A stretch of DNA of 64,000 bases from Lysobacterales bacterium (lineage in GTDB: Bacteria > Pseudomonadota > Gammaproteobacteria > Xanthomonadales > Xanthomonadaceae), in assembly GCA_017302135.1 (NCBI GenBank), contig JAFLDZ010000009.1, forward strand, positions 1 to 64,000, given 5' to 3'. The notes beneath the pieces are model-generated. The model saw nothing but the letters and a program-made list of their open reading frames with translations. It did no database searches and had not been told where the DNA came from. The position numbers were made by a program, and so were the translations under genes. Positions 7,431 through 17,933 of the stretch are shown in pieces (within the stretch, counting starts at the first letter, position 1; the number at the start of each line of letters is the position of its first letter).

Positions 7431-8615
7431 TCAGCTTTTCGGTTTCGCCTTCCAAGCCGCCAATACTTCCGCTTCCCGCTCCACCGTGATCCCCGACCGC
7501 GATCCAGCCTTGCGCCGCTCCTCCGGTTGCGCCGCAAACCAGGCCAAGGTCGCCGCAGTGGTATCGGCGATGCTGCGGAAGGTCAGCCCGGTGGCGATCG
7601 CTTTCGCATTGCTGCGCGTATGGAAGCCGGCGCTGTCGCCGCTGTTGGGCACCCACACCGGCATGTCGCCCCACGGGGAGACGTTCTGCGCTTCTAGGAA
7701 TTCGGTCGGCACGAAGGTGAGCGTCGCGCCGGCGGTGGTGGATGCGCGGATGCCATACAGCAGTGCGGCCATGTCGAGGTGGTAATCCGGACCGAAGGCA
7801 TTGAATGCGCCGCGCGCATTGTTCTCCGCGAGACGGATCATCCATTCGCCCAGGTCGCGGGCGTCGATGAACTTCACCGGATCGCGGCCGTCGCCGGGGC
7901 ACAGCACTTCGCCGCCGCGCGCCAGCCGCAGCGGCCAGTAGGTGAAGCGGTCGGTGTCGTCGCCGGGGCCGACGATCAGGCCCGGGCGCACGATGGTCGC
8001 GCGGTCGCCGAAGTGCCGGCGCGTTTCCGCTTCGGCCGCCGCTTTCAGCCCGGCATATTTGGTCATGTCGGCGCGCAGGCTGGCGTTCGTTTCCTTGAGC
8101 GCATCGCCGTCGAAGGTGGCCAGCGCTGCGGTTTCGTCCTGGCCGGGCGTCGCGTTCTCCGCGTAGGCGGATACGCTGGAAATCATCGTGTAGCCGTCGA
8201 CATGGCCCTTGAGCACCTTCGCCGCATCGCGGATCCACGCCGGCACGCTGCTGGGGTTGTCGATGACCGCGTCCCAGCGCCGGCCCTTGGCGACTTCGGC
8301 TGCGATCGACGCGTAGTCGTTCTTGTCGCGATCGCCCAGCAGCTGTTCGACCTGCCCGAGCCATTCCGGCTGTTTGCGGCCGCGATTGAAGATGGTCACC
8401 CGGTGTCCGCGCGCCAGCGCATAACGCACCTGGTGCGGGCCGGTCAGGCCGGTGCCGCCGAGGATCAGGATGTCCAGCGCCTTTGCGGCGCGCGGCGCGG
8501 GGACGTTGTCTTCGTCTTCGGTCATGGCGTGTGCCCCGGTGGCGACGGCCGCGAATGCCAGCGCGCCCAGCTTCAAGATATCGCGACGGTGGTGATTCAT
8601 GCGATCGGGGTTCAT
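7431..8615 (-). CDS. NAD-dependent epimerase/dehydratase-family oxidoreductase with Tat signal
   Basis: About 394 aa from the ATG at 8615; an ATG at 8600 ([12 protein letters not shown]) is equally plausible. The N-terminus has a twin-arginine signal ([21 protein letters not shown]), so the protein is probably exported folded. A Rossmann start follows ([23 protein letters not shown]), and later [14 protein letters not shown] and [10 protein letters not shown], as in extended/atypical SDR proteins. The substrate is unknown. Its gene is divergent from icd. The final ~125 bases recur, decayed, at 2513-2640 on the far side of the oxygenase cassette, so this 3' end may have been a recombination point. 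Confidence 0.85.
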   Translation of the reverse strand: MNPDRMNHHRRDILKLGALAFAAVATGAHAMTEDEDNVPAPRAAKALDILILGGTGLTGPHQVRYALARGHRVTIFNRGRKQPEWLGQVEQLLGDRDKNDYASIAAEVAKGRRWDAVIDNPSSVPAWIRDAAKVLKGHVDGYTMISSVSAYAENATPGQDETAALATFDGDALKETNASLRADMTKYAGLKAAAEAETRRHFGDRATIVRPGLIVGPGDDTDRFTYWPLRLARGGEVLCPGDGRDPVKFIDARDLGEWMIRLAENNARGAFNAFGPDYHLDMAALLYGIRASTTAGATLTFVPTEFLEAQNVSPWGDMPVWVPNSGDSAGFHTRSNAKAIATGLTFRSIADTTAATLAWFAAQPEERRKAGSRSGITVEREAEVLAAWKAKPKS

Positions 8616-8784
8616 GCGGGCAACCTGGCGGGTGGATGCGCCATCGTTCTCCGAAATCGCAATCATCTCCCGTGCCGGAAGTCAGTCGCCGCCGGGAGAG
8701 GGCTTGGCGGCTCTTTCCCCGGCCCACCGGACCCGCGACAATGGCGGCCTGACCGACGCCGATGTCGGTCTTCATGGAGAACGC

Positions 8785-10113
<1,329 letters not shown>

Positions 10114-10146
10114 TCCATCTCTGCTGTCCGTGGCCCGGACACGAAA

Positions 10147-10175
10147 AAGCCCGGCATTGCCGGGCTTCTTTTTTT
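10147..10175 (+). terminator. Rho-independent terminator of icd
   Basis: Stem AAGCCCGGC / GCCGGGCTT with a four-base loop, followed by CTTTTTTT. It lies 34 bases after the icd stop. Confidence 0.9.
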
Positions 10176-10206
10176 GCCACCCGCCCCGGTTCAGGGGCTT
10201 GGCGAT

Positions 10207-10422
10207 TCAGGCGGCGCGCGGGTAGATGATCGCGTCGACCACCGCCTGCACGCGCGGCAATTCGACGATCACGCATGCGGGCACTGAAGGGTGGATGGCC
10301 GCGCTGCGGGCGCCTTGAAGTAGACGCGCATGGCCGTAGCGGAGGGCGGCGCGGTAGGAACGCGGACGATCCGCGAAATGAAGTGTCTGGGGGATCGACA
10401 ATTCGGTTCTGAACAATTGCAT
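10207..10422 (-). CDS. Small hypothetical protein (MQLF family, copy 1)
   Basis: 71 aa starting MQLFRTELSIPQTLHFADRP, with a purine-rich AAAAAGGAATT ribosome binding site just upstream. The body is Arg/Ala-rich (SYRAALRYGHARLLQG), then ACVIVELPRVQAVVDAIIYP. Its first 13 coding bases are identical to those of the small gene at 10714, so the two look like diverged paralogues in the icd-aceK gap. No known domain. It could be a leader-like or regulatory peptide; both could also be spurious. Confidence 0.45.
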   Translation of the reverse strand: MQLFRTELSIPQTLHFADRPRSYRAALRYGHARLLQGARSAAIHPSVPACVIVELPRVQAVVDAIIYPRAA

Positions 10423-10507
10423 CGTGAATTCCTTTTTGTTGCTGGAAATGCCCGACTCCGATTTTCGGGCGGGACGTATTCTATTGCACTGCAGCATGAG
10501 TCTTTAC

Positions 10508-10714
10508 TCAGTAGGGCGCGGCACGGCGATCTTCCTGCCCGACCAGCGGCGATGAAAACGCTGCGGCAGACGACTGGCACAAGGCATCGGGCATGGGCGG
10601 CGTGGACGGCGGCGGCGAGCCCGACGGCGTGCGGCAACCGTAACGACGGCGGCGACGACAGGCGCTGGTTTGCGGCGGATGAAGCAGGAACATCTGGCTT
10701 TTGAACAATTGCAT
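10508..10714 (-). CDS. Small hypothetical protein (MQLF family, copy 2)
   Basis: 68 aa starting MQLFKSQMFLLHPPQTSA, preceded by AAGGAGAG about 6 bases before the ATG. It is then Arg-, Ser- and Pro-rich (CRTPSGSPPPSTPPMPDA). It shares the ATGCAATTGTTCA start and the strong ribosome binding site with the neighbouring 71-aa gene, which supports translation of both. The remainder is weakly conserved between them and matches no family I know. Confidence 0.4.
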   Translation of the reverse strand: MQLFKSQMFLLHPPQTSACRRRRRYGCRTPSGSPPPSTPPMPDALCQSSAAAFSSPLVGQEDRRAAPY

Positions 10715-11193
10715 GGGTCTCTCCTTGAGCATGGGCAATGGAATACGGTTGCGGCCCGCATGTGCAGGCCGTCTTAGCGGCGATGGACGGATCGCTCCAC
10801 CCGCAGAACGCAGGCGGTGCATTGCGGACGATGTGCACGCACCACATCCGCGTCGTACCCGGGTGCGGCGCAAGGCCAAACATAGGCGCGTCATCGGAAC
10901 TCGAATGCTGGTTGCCCGGCGGCACATCCTTGTGCCGGGGGCTGCCCATCCGCGCCTTGACGGCTGCGAACTCGGGCCTCCCCTTTTCCTTGGCGCATCC
11001 CTGCGTACCGAGCAGACAGTGTCTCCTGAAGGCGTCTCACACGCTGCGATGGCAGCGGACCAGTCTTCAGGAATTCATCTTGTTTTCAAGGCGTTTCGTG
11101 CGTTTCCGACATGGGAGAATGATACGTTTCCGGCGTCTCACAGGCTGCGATTCCGGCGCAAGGATTCGTCGCTGCTGGCGTACACTTGGCCGC
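10715..11193. other. aceK upstream region, no protein gene supported
   Basis: Open frames here continue from aceK only because GC-rich sequence lacks stops. The region holds an imperfect direct repeat (11031-11050 and 11132-11151) and presumably the aceK promoter. Confidence 0.4.
11031..11151. repeat. Direct repeat upstream of aceK
   Basis: GGCGTCTCACACGCTGCGAT at 11031-11050 recurs at 11132-11151 with one substitution (19 of 20 bases). The start-to-start distance is 101 bases, and the second copy ends 42 bases before the aceK ATG. It could be a paired regulator-binding site. Confidence 0.5.
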
Positions 11194-12939
11194 ATGCACC
11201 ACCCTGTCGTCCCGCGCCCTCAAGACCCCGCGCAGCGCGCGGCGGCGCTGATTGCCGACGGCTTCGACGACTACAACGCGCGCTTCTCGGACATCACCCG
11301 GCGCGCGCGCCGACGCTTCGAACGCCGCGACTGGAAACTCGCCCAGAGCGACAACACCGGGCGGATCGATCTCTACGACGTTTGCCTGCGCGAAACCCTG
11401 TCGCGCCTGGAAGGCCTGCTGGAAGACCGCGTGCGTTCGCGGCCGCTGTGGCGCGGGATCCGCACGGCTTACGCAGAACGCATCGCCGCGCTGCCGGACC
11501 GCGAGCTGTTCAAGACCTTCTACAACTCGCTGGTGCGGCGGTTCTTCCGGATCGATGGCGTCGCGCCGGACGTCGAATTCCTGGCGTTCGAGATCGTGCC
11601 GACCGGGGACGCGTCCTGCCCCGGCGAACTGCATCACCATGGCTTCGACCACGATGCGACTGCGGTGTGGCGCGGGATCTTCCGCGACTTGGCCTACGTC
11701 AACGGCTGGACCGATCTCGATGCCAGCGCCGCTGCAGTGGCCGAAGCGCTGCGGTCGCGCGGCGTGGTCGGCGTGTCGATGTTGCGCACCCCGTTCTATC
11801 GCGAGCGCCGCGCGTATCTGATCGGCCGCGCGCACGGTGCGTCGGGCGCGTCGTATCCGGTCGTGATCGCGCTGACCAGCGAAGCGGCCGGCGTGCGCGC
11901 GGATGCGGTGATCGTCGACGAGCAGCAGATCTCGATCCTGTTCGGTTTCTCGCGCAGCTATTTCCACGCCGACATCGCCCGGGTCGGCGATGTCGTCGCC
12001 TTCCTGCACGCGCTGCTGCCGCGCAAACCGCTGGACGAACTGTTCACCGTGGTCGGCCGGATCAAGCAGGGCAAGACCGAACGCTATCGCCAGGTGTTCC
12101 GCCATCTCGCCGAATATCCCGACGAAGAGCTCGTGCTCGCCGACGGCGAGCGCGGCATGGTGATGGCGGTGTTCACGCCACGCGGTTATCCGGTCGTGTT
12201 CAAACTGATCCGCGACCGCTTTGCGTATCCGAAGGACATGGTGCGTGCGGAAGTCGAGGAAAAATACCGGCTGGTCTTCCGCCGCGACCGCATCGGCCGG
12301 CTGGTCGATGCGCAGGAATTCCTGCGCCTGCGCTTTCCGAAACAACAGTTCGCGCCCGCCGCGCTGGACGAATTGCTGCGCGAATGCGCGCAGACCGTGC
12401 AGATGGAAGGCGATGAGGTGCTGATCAAGCACTGCTATGTCGAACGTCGCGTGCGTCCGCTGAATCTGTACGTGCGCGAGGCGCAGAGCGTGGCCGCCGA
12501 ACGCGCGGTGCTGGACTACGGCCAGGCGATCAAGGATCTGGCGCGCAGCAACATCTTTCCCGGCGATCTGCTGCTTAAGAATTTCGGTGTGACCCGTCAC
12601 GGCCGGGTGCTGTTCTACGACTACGACGAACTGTGCCTGGTCGAGGAATGCAAATTCCGTGCGGTGCCGGCGATGCGCGACGAGGACGAAACCCGGCCGC
12701 TGGACGAATGGCTGTACGCCGGCCGCGACGATGTGTTTCCGGAGCTGTTCCCGCAGTTTCTGGGCATCGTGCCTGCGCTGCGCGAACGGCTGCGCGCGGA
12801 GCACGGCGAGATTTTCGATCCCGTGTGGTGGCGCGATGTGCAGGCCCGGCTCGCTGCCGGCGAACACTTCGATGTGCCCCCATATCCCGACGCCGTGCGC
12901 CTGCCGCAGGCACGCGAGCCGCAGCAGAATTTGCGCTAG
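11194..12939 (+). CDS. aceK: Isocitrate dehydrogenase kinase/phosphatase
   Basis: Bifunctional enzyme that phosphorylates or dephosphorylates isocitrate dehydrogenase and so switches carbon between the TCA cycle and the glyoxylate bypass. It is 581 aa (E. coli 578). The N-terminal regulatory domain carries RFFRIDGVAP and FEIVPTGDASCPGE. The kinase domain shows LADGERGMVMAVFTPRGYP (ATP loop, about residue 315), VVFKLIRDRFAYPKD, the catalytic segment SNIFPGDLLLKNFGVTRHGR (about 453) and YDYDELCLVEEC. No aceA/aceB is adjacent, unlike the enterobacterial operon. The ATG at 11194 (MHHPVVPRPQ) gives the usual length; upstream in-frame codons are not conserved-looking. Confidence 0.96.
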   Translation: MHHPVVPRPQDPAQRAAALIADGFDDYNARFSDITRRARRRFERRDWKLAQSDNTGRIDLYDVCLRETLSRLEGLLEDRVRSRPLWRGIRTAYAERIAALPDRELFKTFYNSLVRRFFRIDGVAPDVEFLAFEIVPTGDASCPGELHHHGFDHDATAVWRGIFRDLAYVNGWTDLDASAAAVAEALRSRGVVGVSMLRTPFYRERRAYLIGRAHGASGASYPVVIALTSEAAGVRADAVIVDEQQISILFGFSRSYFHADIARVGDVVAFLHALLPRKPLDELFTVVGRIKQGKTERYRQVFRHLAEYPDEELVLADGERGMVMAVFTPRGYPVVFKLIRDRFAYPKDMVRAEVEEKYRLVFRRDRIGRLVDAQEFLRLRFPKQQFAPAALDELLRECAQTVQMEGDEVLIKHCYVERRVRPLNLYVREAQSVAAERAVLDYGQAIKDLARSNIFPGDLLLKNFGVTRHGRVLFYDYDELCLVEECKFRAVPAMRDEDETRPLDEWLYAGRDDVFPELFPQFLGIVPALRERLRAEHGEIFDPVWWRDVQARLAAGEHFDVPPYPDAVRLPQAREPQQNLR

Positions 12940-12974
12940 GCTGTCGTTCTCCCACGACAACACACCTCCTCGCC

Positions 12975-13859
12975 ATGTCGAATCTGCCCGCGCCTTTCCT
13001 GCGTTGCTGTCTGATCCTCACTCTCTGCACGCCGCTGATCGGCGCCTGCGCATCGACGCAGGACAGCACTGCGGCCGAAGCCGAACAGGCGCAGGCCAAA
13101 GATGCGTCGCTGTCCGCAGCGATCGCCGGCACCTGGCGCGACCCGAAGAATGCGGCGCGCGACGCCTTTCGTCATCCGCAGGATACGTTGACGTTCTTCG
13201 ACGTGAACCCGAAGCAGACGGTGGTCGAAATCACGCCCGGCGGCAGCGGCTGGTACAGCGAAATCCTGGCGCCGTATCTGCGCGACAGCGGCAGGTATGT
13301 CGCCGCGCAGGTCGACCCGATGGCCGTTGCGGAAGGCCGCAGCCGCGACAACCAGCAGAAGACCATCGATACGCTCAAGGCACGGCTTGCCGCGCATCCG
13401 GCGCAGTTCGATCGCGCGCAGATCGCGACCTTCGATCCGAAGCTGCCGGTGTTCGCAGCGCCGGGCAGCGCCGATACCGTGCTGACCTTCCGCAACGTGC
13501 ACAACTGGGTCGGCGCCGGCACCGCCGATGCCTATTTCGCCGCATTCTTCGCGGCGCTGAAACCGGGCGGCGTGCTGGGCGTGGTCGATCACCGCGCCAA
13601 GCCGGGCACCGATACCGAAGCGATGAAGAAATCCGGCTACCTCACCGAAACGCTGGTGATCGATCTGGCGACGAAGGCGGGTTTCGTGCTGGATGCGCGC
13701 AGCGAGGTCAACGCCAATCCGAAGGACACCGCCGATCATCCCAACGGCGTGTGGACGCTGCCGCCGGTGAATCGCCACGACGCCGAGGACGACGCGATGT
13801 ATCAGGCGATCGGCGAAAGCGATCGGATGACATTGCGCTTCCGCAAACCCGCCCGATAA
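12975..13859 (+). CDS. Lipoprotein class I SAM-dependent methyltransferase-like protein
   Basis: 294 aa. The N-terminus is a lipoprotein signal (LILTLCTPLIGACAST) with lipobox Cys at about 25. The body has a Rossmann methyltransferase fold: FFDVNPKQTVVEITPGGSGWYSEILAPYL (motif I), then RNVHNWVGAGT and LKPGGVLGVVDHRAKPG. This is the periplasmic methyltransferase-like family found in many proteobacteria; the motif I glycines are partly retained. The natural substrate is unknown. It lies 35 bases after aceK and could be co-transcribed. A REP unit follows. Confidence 0.85.
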   Translation: MSNLPAPFLRCCLILTLCTPLIGACASTQDSTAAEAEQAQAKDASLSAAIAGTWRDPKNAARDAFRHPQDTLTFFDVNPKQTVVEITPGGSGWYSEILAPYLRDSGRYVAAQVDPMAVAEGRSRDNQQKTIDTLKARLAAHPAQFDRAQIATFDPKLPVFAAPGSADTVLTFRNVHNWVGAGTADAYFAAFFAALKPGGVLGVVDHRAKPGTDTEAMKKSGYLTETLVIDLATKAGFVLDARSEVNANPKDTADHPNGVWTLPPVNRHDAEDDAMYQAIGESDRMTLRFRKPAR

Positions 13860-13928
13860 AACGCCCGATAAAACGCGCGATTGAGCGGCGTTCAGGCGCT
13901 GCCGTGAGAGGTGCTTTGGCCACGAACA

Positions 13929-13950
13929 TCGGGCCTGAAGGCCCTCCCAC
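13929..13950. repeat. Single REP unit (CTTCAGGCCC family)
   Basis: One 22-base unit reading TCGGGCCTGAAGGCCCTCCC plus AC, identical to the right arm of the pair at 28950-29012. It sits between convergent genes (methyltransferase and DUF1003). Confidence 0.75.
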
Positions 13951-13962
13951 AAAAACGACGGC

Positions 13963-14508
13963 TCAACGCGTTTCGATCAACTGCTGCAACAGCACGATCT
14001 GCCGCGACTGCACTTCGAGGATCTTCTCCAGCTGCTCGACGCGCAGCTGGTCCAGCTTGTCGTGCAGCGCCATGATTTCGAGTTCCGCTTTCAGATTGAC
14101 CTGGTAATCGTGCTCGGCGGCCTCGCGGTCGCGCTCCGCGTGCCGGTTCTGGCTCATCATGATCACCGGCGCCTGCAGCGCAGCCAGCATCGACAGCAGC
14201 AGATTGAGGAAGATGAAAGGATAGGGGTCGAAAGGATGCGCGCGCAGCAGCCAGACGTTGGTCGTCACCCACACCCCAAGAAACACCATGAACATGCCGA
14301 TGAACGTCCATGAGCCGCCGAGCCGCGCCACGCCATCGGCGACGCGTTCGCCGAACGTGCGATCGTCGTCAGCGGTACTCTTCGGCGGACGTGCGATGTG
14401 TTCGCGGCGATGGATCTGGGTGAGCACCGCGCGCTCGGCGGCGGTGGCGTGTTCCCAGGCTTTGCCCAGCCAGCGATCGGAAAGCCCGGAAAGGTCGTGG
14501 TTGCTCAT
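13963..14508 (-). CDS. DUF1003 membrane protein
   Basis: 181 aa starting [18 protein letters not shown]. After a soluble N-terminal 50 residues come two transmembrane helices ([21 protein letters not shown] and [20 protein letters not shown]). The hallmark [13 protein letters not shown] and [12 protein letters not shown] of DUF1003 follow, then a C-terminal coiled coil ([20 protein letters not shown]). The function of the family is unknown. The frame stays open to 14778, but the 14508 start matches family length and avoids overlap with rluE. Confidence 0.85.
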   Translation of the reverse strand: MSNHDLSGLSDRWLGKAWEHATAAERAVLTQIHRREHIARPPKSTADDDRTFGERVADGVARLGGSWTFIGMFMVFLGVWVTTNVWLLRAHPFDPYPFIFLNLLLSMLAALQAPVIMMSQNRHAERDREAAEHDYQVNLKAELEIMALHDKLDQLRVEQLEKILEVQSRQIVLLQQLIETR

Positions 14509-14580
14509 GACGGTGCTCGCGAAAAGGCCTGCGTACAGCATAGGCCTGCCGCAGCGGCGCGTGTTCGCGGACGCTGCCGC

Positions 14581-15117
14581 ATGCTGATCGCGTTCAACAA
14601 ACCCTACGGCGTGCTCTGCCAGTTCACGGACCGCAATGTGCCGGCGCGGCCCACGCTTGCGGGCTTCGGCTTGCCGTCCGGCGTATATCCAGCCGGACGC
14701 CTCGACCACGACAGCGAAGGTCTGCTGCTGCTCACCGACGACGGCGCACTGGCGCACCGGATCACCGACCCGCGCCACAAGCTCGCGAAGACCTACCGCG
14801 TGCAGGTGGAGGGCGAACCGCAGCCGGCGCAGCTGGACGCACTGCGTCGCGGCGTCGAACTCAACGACGGCATCACGCTCCCGGCGCAGGCGACATGCAT
14901 CGATGCGCCGACGCTGTGGCCGCGCGACCCGCCGGTGCGATTCCGCAAGACCGTGCCCGATGCGTGGCTGGAACTGACGATCCGCGAAGGCCGCAACCGT
15001 CAGGTGCGGCGGATGACCGCTGCCGTTGGTTTACCGACGCTGCGGCTGGTGCGCGTGGCGATCGGCGATTGGCGGTTGGACGATCTGCAGCCGGGCATGT
15101 GGCGACGCTTGGATTGA
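14581..15117 (+). CDS. rluE: 23S rRNA pseudouridine synthase E-type (RsuA family)
   Basis: Isomerises a uridine in 23S rRNA (U2457 in E. coli) to pseudouridine. The 178-aa protein begins [16 protein letters not shown] and contains the RsuA-family catalytic loop [17 protein letters not shown] with the catalytic Asp, then [10 protein letters not shown] and the C-terminal [16 protein letters not shown]. It lacks an S4 domain, as RluE does. Assignment to RluE and not another small RsuA member is based on length and the absent S4 domain. The ATG at 14581 was chosen. Confidence 0.88.
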   Translation: MLIAFNKPYGVLCQFTDRNVPARPTLAGFGLPSGVYPAGRLDHDSEGLLLLTDDGALAHRITDPRHKLAKTYRVQVEGEPQPAQLDALRRGVELNDGITLPAQATCIDAPTLWPRDPPVRFRKTVPDAWLELTIREGRNRQVRRMTAAVGLPTLRLVRVAIGDWRLDDLQPGMWRRLD

Positions 15118-15142
15118 GCGGCTCGCAGGCGTTGCGGCGGGT

Positions 15143-17806
15143 TCATGTGCCGCGCGGCTTCGCCCGATGCGTCGCGGTCGCGCTCCACGGATCTTCCGGC
15201 CACGGATGCTTCGGGTAACGGCCCTTCATTTCCTTTTTCACTTCCGGGTAGGTTCTTTCCCAGAAGCTGCGCAGGTCCTGGGTGATCTGCAGCGGGCGGC
15301 CGCCGGGCGAGAGCAGATGCAGCGTGAGCGGGATACGGCCATCGGCGACGCGCGGCGTATCGGCGAGACCGAACAATTCCTGCAGTTTCACAGCCAGCAC
15401 CGGCGGCTGCGGTGCATCGGTCGCGGTGTCGTAGGCGTATTCGATCTTCCGCTCCATGCCCGAGGGCACGACGATGCGGGTCGGGGTGAGTGCGTCGATG
15501 CGCTGACGCATGGCCCAGTCGATGCCCGATTTCAAAGCCTCGCTCAATTCGTCTTCGCTCAAGGCATCGAGCCGGGTCTTGCCGGCGAATGCGGGTTTCA
15601 GCCATGCGTCGAGACGCGCCAGCAGCGCGTCGTCGGACAGGTCGGGCAGCGACAGATCGGGCATCCACACACGCAGGCAGCGCACGCGGACGCGCCACTG
15701 CGCCAGCGATTCGCGCCACGGCAGCGCATCGATGCCCAGCGCGCGCACCGCATCGGTCAGCGCCTGCGCGGCTTGCGCAGGATCGACGCGACCGGCTGGC
15801 CGCGCATCGAGCACGATGCCGTCGAAGCGCTGCACGCGCTCGGCGACCAGCGCCCGCTTCGCGTCGTCCCAGCGCACTTCGTCGCGATCGGAAAACCTTG
15901 CCGCGAAATCACGACGCAAGCGTCTTTCGTCGACCGGCGCGGCGCGCAGCACTTTCGCATCCTTCGCTTCGAAACGCAGATCGCAGGCGACGATCCACGG
16001 CTCACCGATCATCGCGCTGTCGTCGAACAGCTGCGCCATGCGTCCGTTGGCGAGCGGATAGCGGCGCAGATCGCTGCCGTGTCGGTAGCCGATGCGGTCG
16101 GGAAACGCGTGCGCCAGCAGATCGCCCAGCGCATGCGCCGGCACGCTGGCTGGTGGTCTGGCGTTGCAGCGCAGCCGGCGACGCCACTGCGTCGCTGCGG
16201 CATCCAGCGCCTGCAGCGACGAGCGCACGGCTTCGGGCGGCGAGCGGCCTTGACGATGCGCAGCCAACGCCTGCCAGCGCGCCGCCAGCGCATCGCTGCG
16301 GCCCTGTCCCGGAATCGCGCGCAGCGGATCGCGCGCCTCCAGCAGCGCGGCGATGTCGCAGGCGAGTGCGGTTTCGTCATCGTTCGCGGCCGACAGCAGC
16401 ATCGCCGCGAGCCGCGGATGAGTGCCGATCGCCAGCATCCTGCGTCCAAGCGCAGTGATCGTGTTGCCCGCATCCAGTGCGCCGAGCCGCTGCAGCAGTT
16501 CGCGCGCGGCGGCCATCGCACCAGTCGGCGGCGCATCCACGAAACGCAGGTCGTCGCTGCCCCAGGCCGCGAGTTCCAGCGCCAGCGATGCGAGTTCGAC
16601 CTGGGCGATCTCCGGCCGCCGCTGCGGTTCCAGCCGCTGCGATTCCGGCCACAGCCGGTAAGCCCAGCCCTCGGCGACGCGACCGGCGCGACCGGCGCGC
16701 TGATCCGCCGACGACTGCGCAATGCTCACCACATCCAATCGCGAGAAACCGCTGTTCGGGTCGTAGCGCGGCTCACGCGCGAGTCCGCTGTCGATCACCA
16801 CGCGCACACCGGGCAGGGTGACGCTGGACTCGGCGACGTTGGTCGCCAGCACCACGCGACGACGGCCGTCCTGCGACGGCTGCAGCACGCGCGACTGCTG
16901 TTCGACCGGCAGCTCGCCATGGAGCGCGAGGATTTCGACATCTTGGCTGTTCCCTTCTCCCATCGGGAGAAGGTGGCGCAAAGCGCCGGATGAGGGTTCG
17001 TCCGACGCGCGACGGTCGGATCGCGAATCGGTTCCACCGACCCTCTCCCCAACCCCTCTCCCGGCGGGAGAGTGGCTCTGTTGCGCCAGCAGCGCCTCCA
17101 CCTTGCCGATCTCGCGCTGCCCCGGTAGAAACACCAGCACATCGCCCGGATGTTCGGCCAGCGCATGCTCCACCGCGCGCTTGACCTGATGTTCGATCGC
17201 CTCATCGCGACGCCCCGGAAAATGTGCGATGCGTACCGGAAAGCTGCGACCGGCGCTGGACAGCCGCAGCGCATCGAGAAACGCCGCGAGCTTTTCGCCG
17301 TCGAGCGTCGCCGACATCGCCACCAGCCGCAGGTCTTCACGCAGACCCGCCTGCACGTCGAGCGCGAGCGCAAGGCCGAGATCGCCGGCGAGATGACGTT
17401 CGTGGAATTCGTCGAACAGGATCGCACCCACGGCTTGCGGCCCACCCTCGCCCAGCATCGGATCGTCCTGCAGCATCCGCGTGAGGATGCCTTCGGTCAC
17501 GACTTCGATGCGTGTTTTCGCGGTGACTTTATTCTCGAAACGGATGCGGTAACCGACGGTATCGCCCACCGCTTCGCCCAGTTGCTTCGCCATGAACTGC
17601 GCTGCGGCGCGTGCGGCCACGCGGCGCGGTTCCAGCATCACGATCTTGCGCCCGCGCAGCCAGTCCGCATCCAGCAGCGCCAGCGGCACCTGGGTGGTCT
17701 TGCCGGCACCGGGCGGCGCTTCGAGCACGAGACGCGTGCCGGTTTCCAACGTCCGTCGGATCTCCGGCATCAGTTCGGCGATGGGGAATACGGCAGGCGA
17801 TGTCAT
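15143..17806 (-). CDS. hrpB: ATP-dependent helicase HrpB, with an in-frame repeat insertion
   Basis: DExH-box helicase of the HrpA/HrpB family; 887 aa. Motifs: APPGAGKTTQVPLALL (Walker A, about 31-46), LFDEFHERH (DEFH box), SATLDG, VATNVAESSVTLPGVRVVIDSG and DQRAGRAGRVAEGWAYRLW (motif VI), then the HA2/HrpB C-terminal domains. The protein is longer than the usual ~810-840 aa. About 44 residues between LLAQQ and DVEILALHGELP are Ser/Gly/Arg-rich and are encoded by a palindromic intergenic-type repeat (16946-17077) that inserted without breaking the frame, between the two RecA-like domains. The gene may still be functional. The RNA substrate of HrpB is not established. Confidence 0.93.
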   Translation of the reverse strand: MTSPAVFPIAELMPEIRRTLETGTRLVLEAPPGAGKTTQVPLALLDADWLRGRKIVMLEPRRVAARAAAQFMAKQLGEAVGDTVGYRIRFENKVTAKTRIEVVTEGILTRMLQDDPMLGEGGPQAVGAILFDEFHERHLAGDLGLALALDVQAGLREDLRLVAMSATLDGEKLAAFLDALRLSSAGRSFPVRIAHFPGRRDEAIEHQVKRAVEHALAEHPGDVLVFLPGQREIGKVEALLAQQSHSPAGRGVGERVGGTDSRSDRRASDEPSSGALRHLLPMGEGNSQDVEILALHGELPVEQQSRVLQPSQDGRRRVVLATNVAESSVTLPGVRVVIDSGLAREPRYDPNSGFSRLDVVSIAQSSADQRAGRAGRVAEGWAYRLWPESQRLEPQRRPEIAQVELASLALELAAWGSDDLRFVDAPPTGAMAAARELLQRLGALDAGNTITALGRRMLAIGTHPRLAAMLLSAANDDETALACDIAALLEARDPLRAIPGQGRSDALAARWQALAAHRQGRSPPEAVRSSLQALDAAATQWRRRLRCNARPPASVPAHALGDLLAHAFPDRIGYRHGSDLRRYPLANGRMAQLFDDSAMIGEPWIVACDLRFEAKDAKVLRAAPVDERRLRRDFAARFSDRDEVRWDDAKRALVAERVQRFDGIVLDARPAGRVDPAQAAQALTDAVRALGIDALPWRESLAQWRVRVRCLRVWMPDLSLPDLSDDALLARLDAWLKPAFAGKTRLDALSEDELSEALKSGIDWAMRQRIDALTPTRIVVPSGMERKIEYAYDTATDAPQPPVLAVKLQELFGLADTPRVADGRIPLTLHLLSPGGRPLQITQDLRSFWERTYPEVKKEMKGRYPKHPWPEDPWSATATHRAKPRGT
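16946..17077. repeat. Palindromic repeat element inserted inside hrpB
   Basis: Contains inverted arms CCCTTCTCCCATCGGGAGAAGG (split at its centre, near 16951-16972) and CCTCTCCCGGCGGGAGAG (17054-17072), separated by an Arg/Ser-coding spacer. This is the intergenic repeat architecture common in xanthomonads. It is a multiple of three (about 132 bases) and adds roughly 44 codons. A shorter relative lies at 55231-55254. Confidence 0.75.
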
Positions 17807-17933
17807 CGCACAAGGCTAACAGGACACGTGTGCGCGCCGTCTGTCGGGCCGCCCCCGCGCCGCGCGCGAATTAGGTGGCGGCTGTCATGACCCTCGGCTA
17901 GATTGCGGCCTCCACCCCGGAAGGAAGGTTCTC

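Noticed and set aside
7431..8775. CRISPR array or tRNA genes anywhere in the window
   Set aside because: No spaced identical repeats of CRISPR size and no cloverleaf with a conserved T-loop GTTCGA pattern was noticed; absence was judged by eye only.
8599..8784. N-terminal extension of icd
   Set aside because: Covers the divergent promoter region; Met at 8785 fits the family.
10738..11193. 152-codon N-terminal extension of aceK
   Set aside because: Not protein-like, carries the repeated control region, and would exceed family length.
11086..12963. 625-codon open frame antisense to aceK
   Set aside because: Same artefact; aceK is unambiguous.
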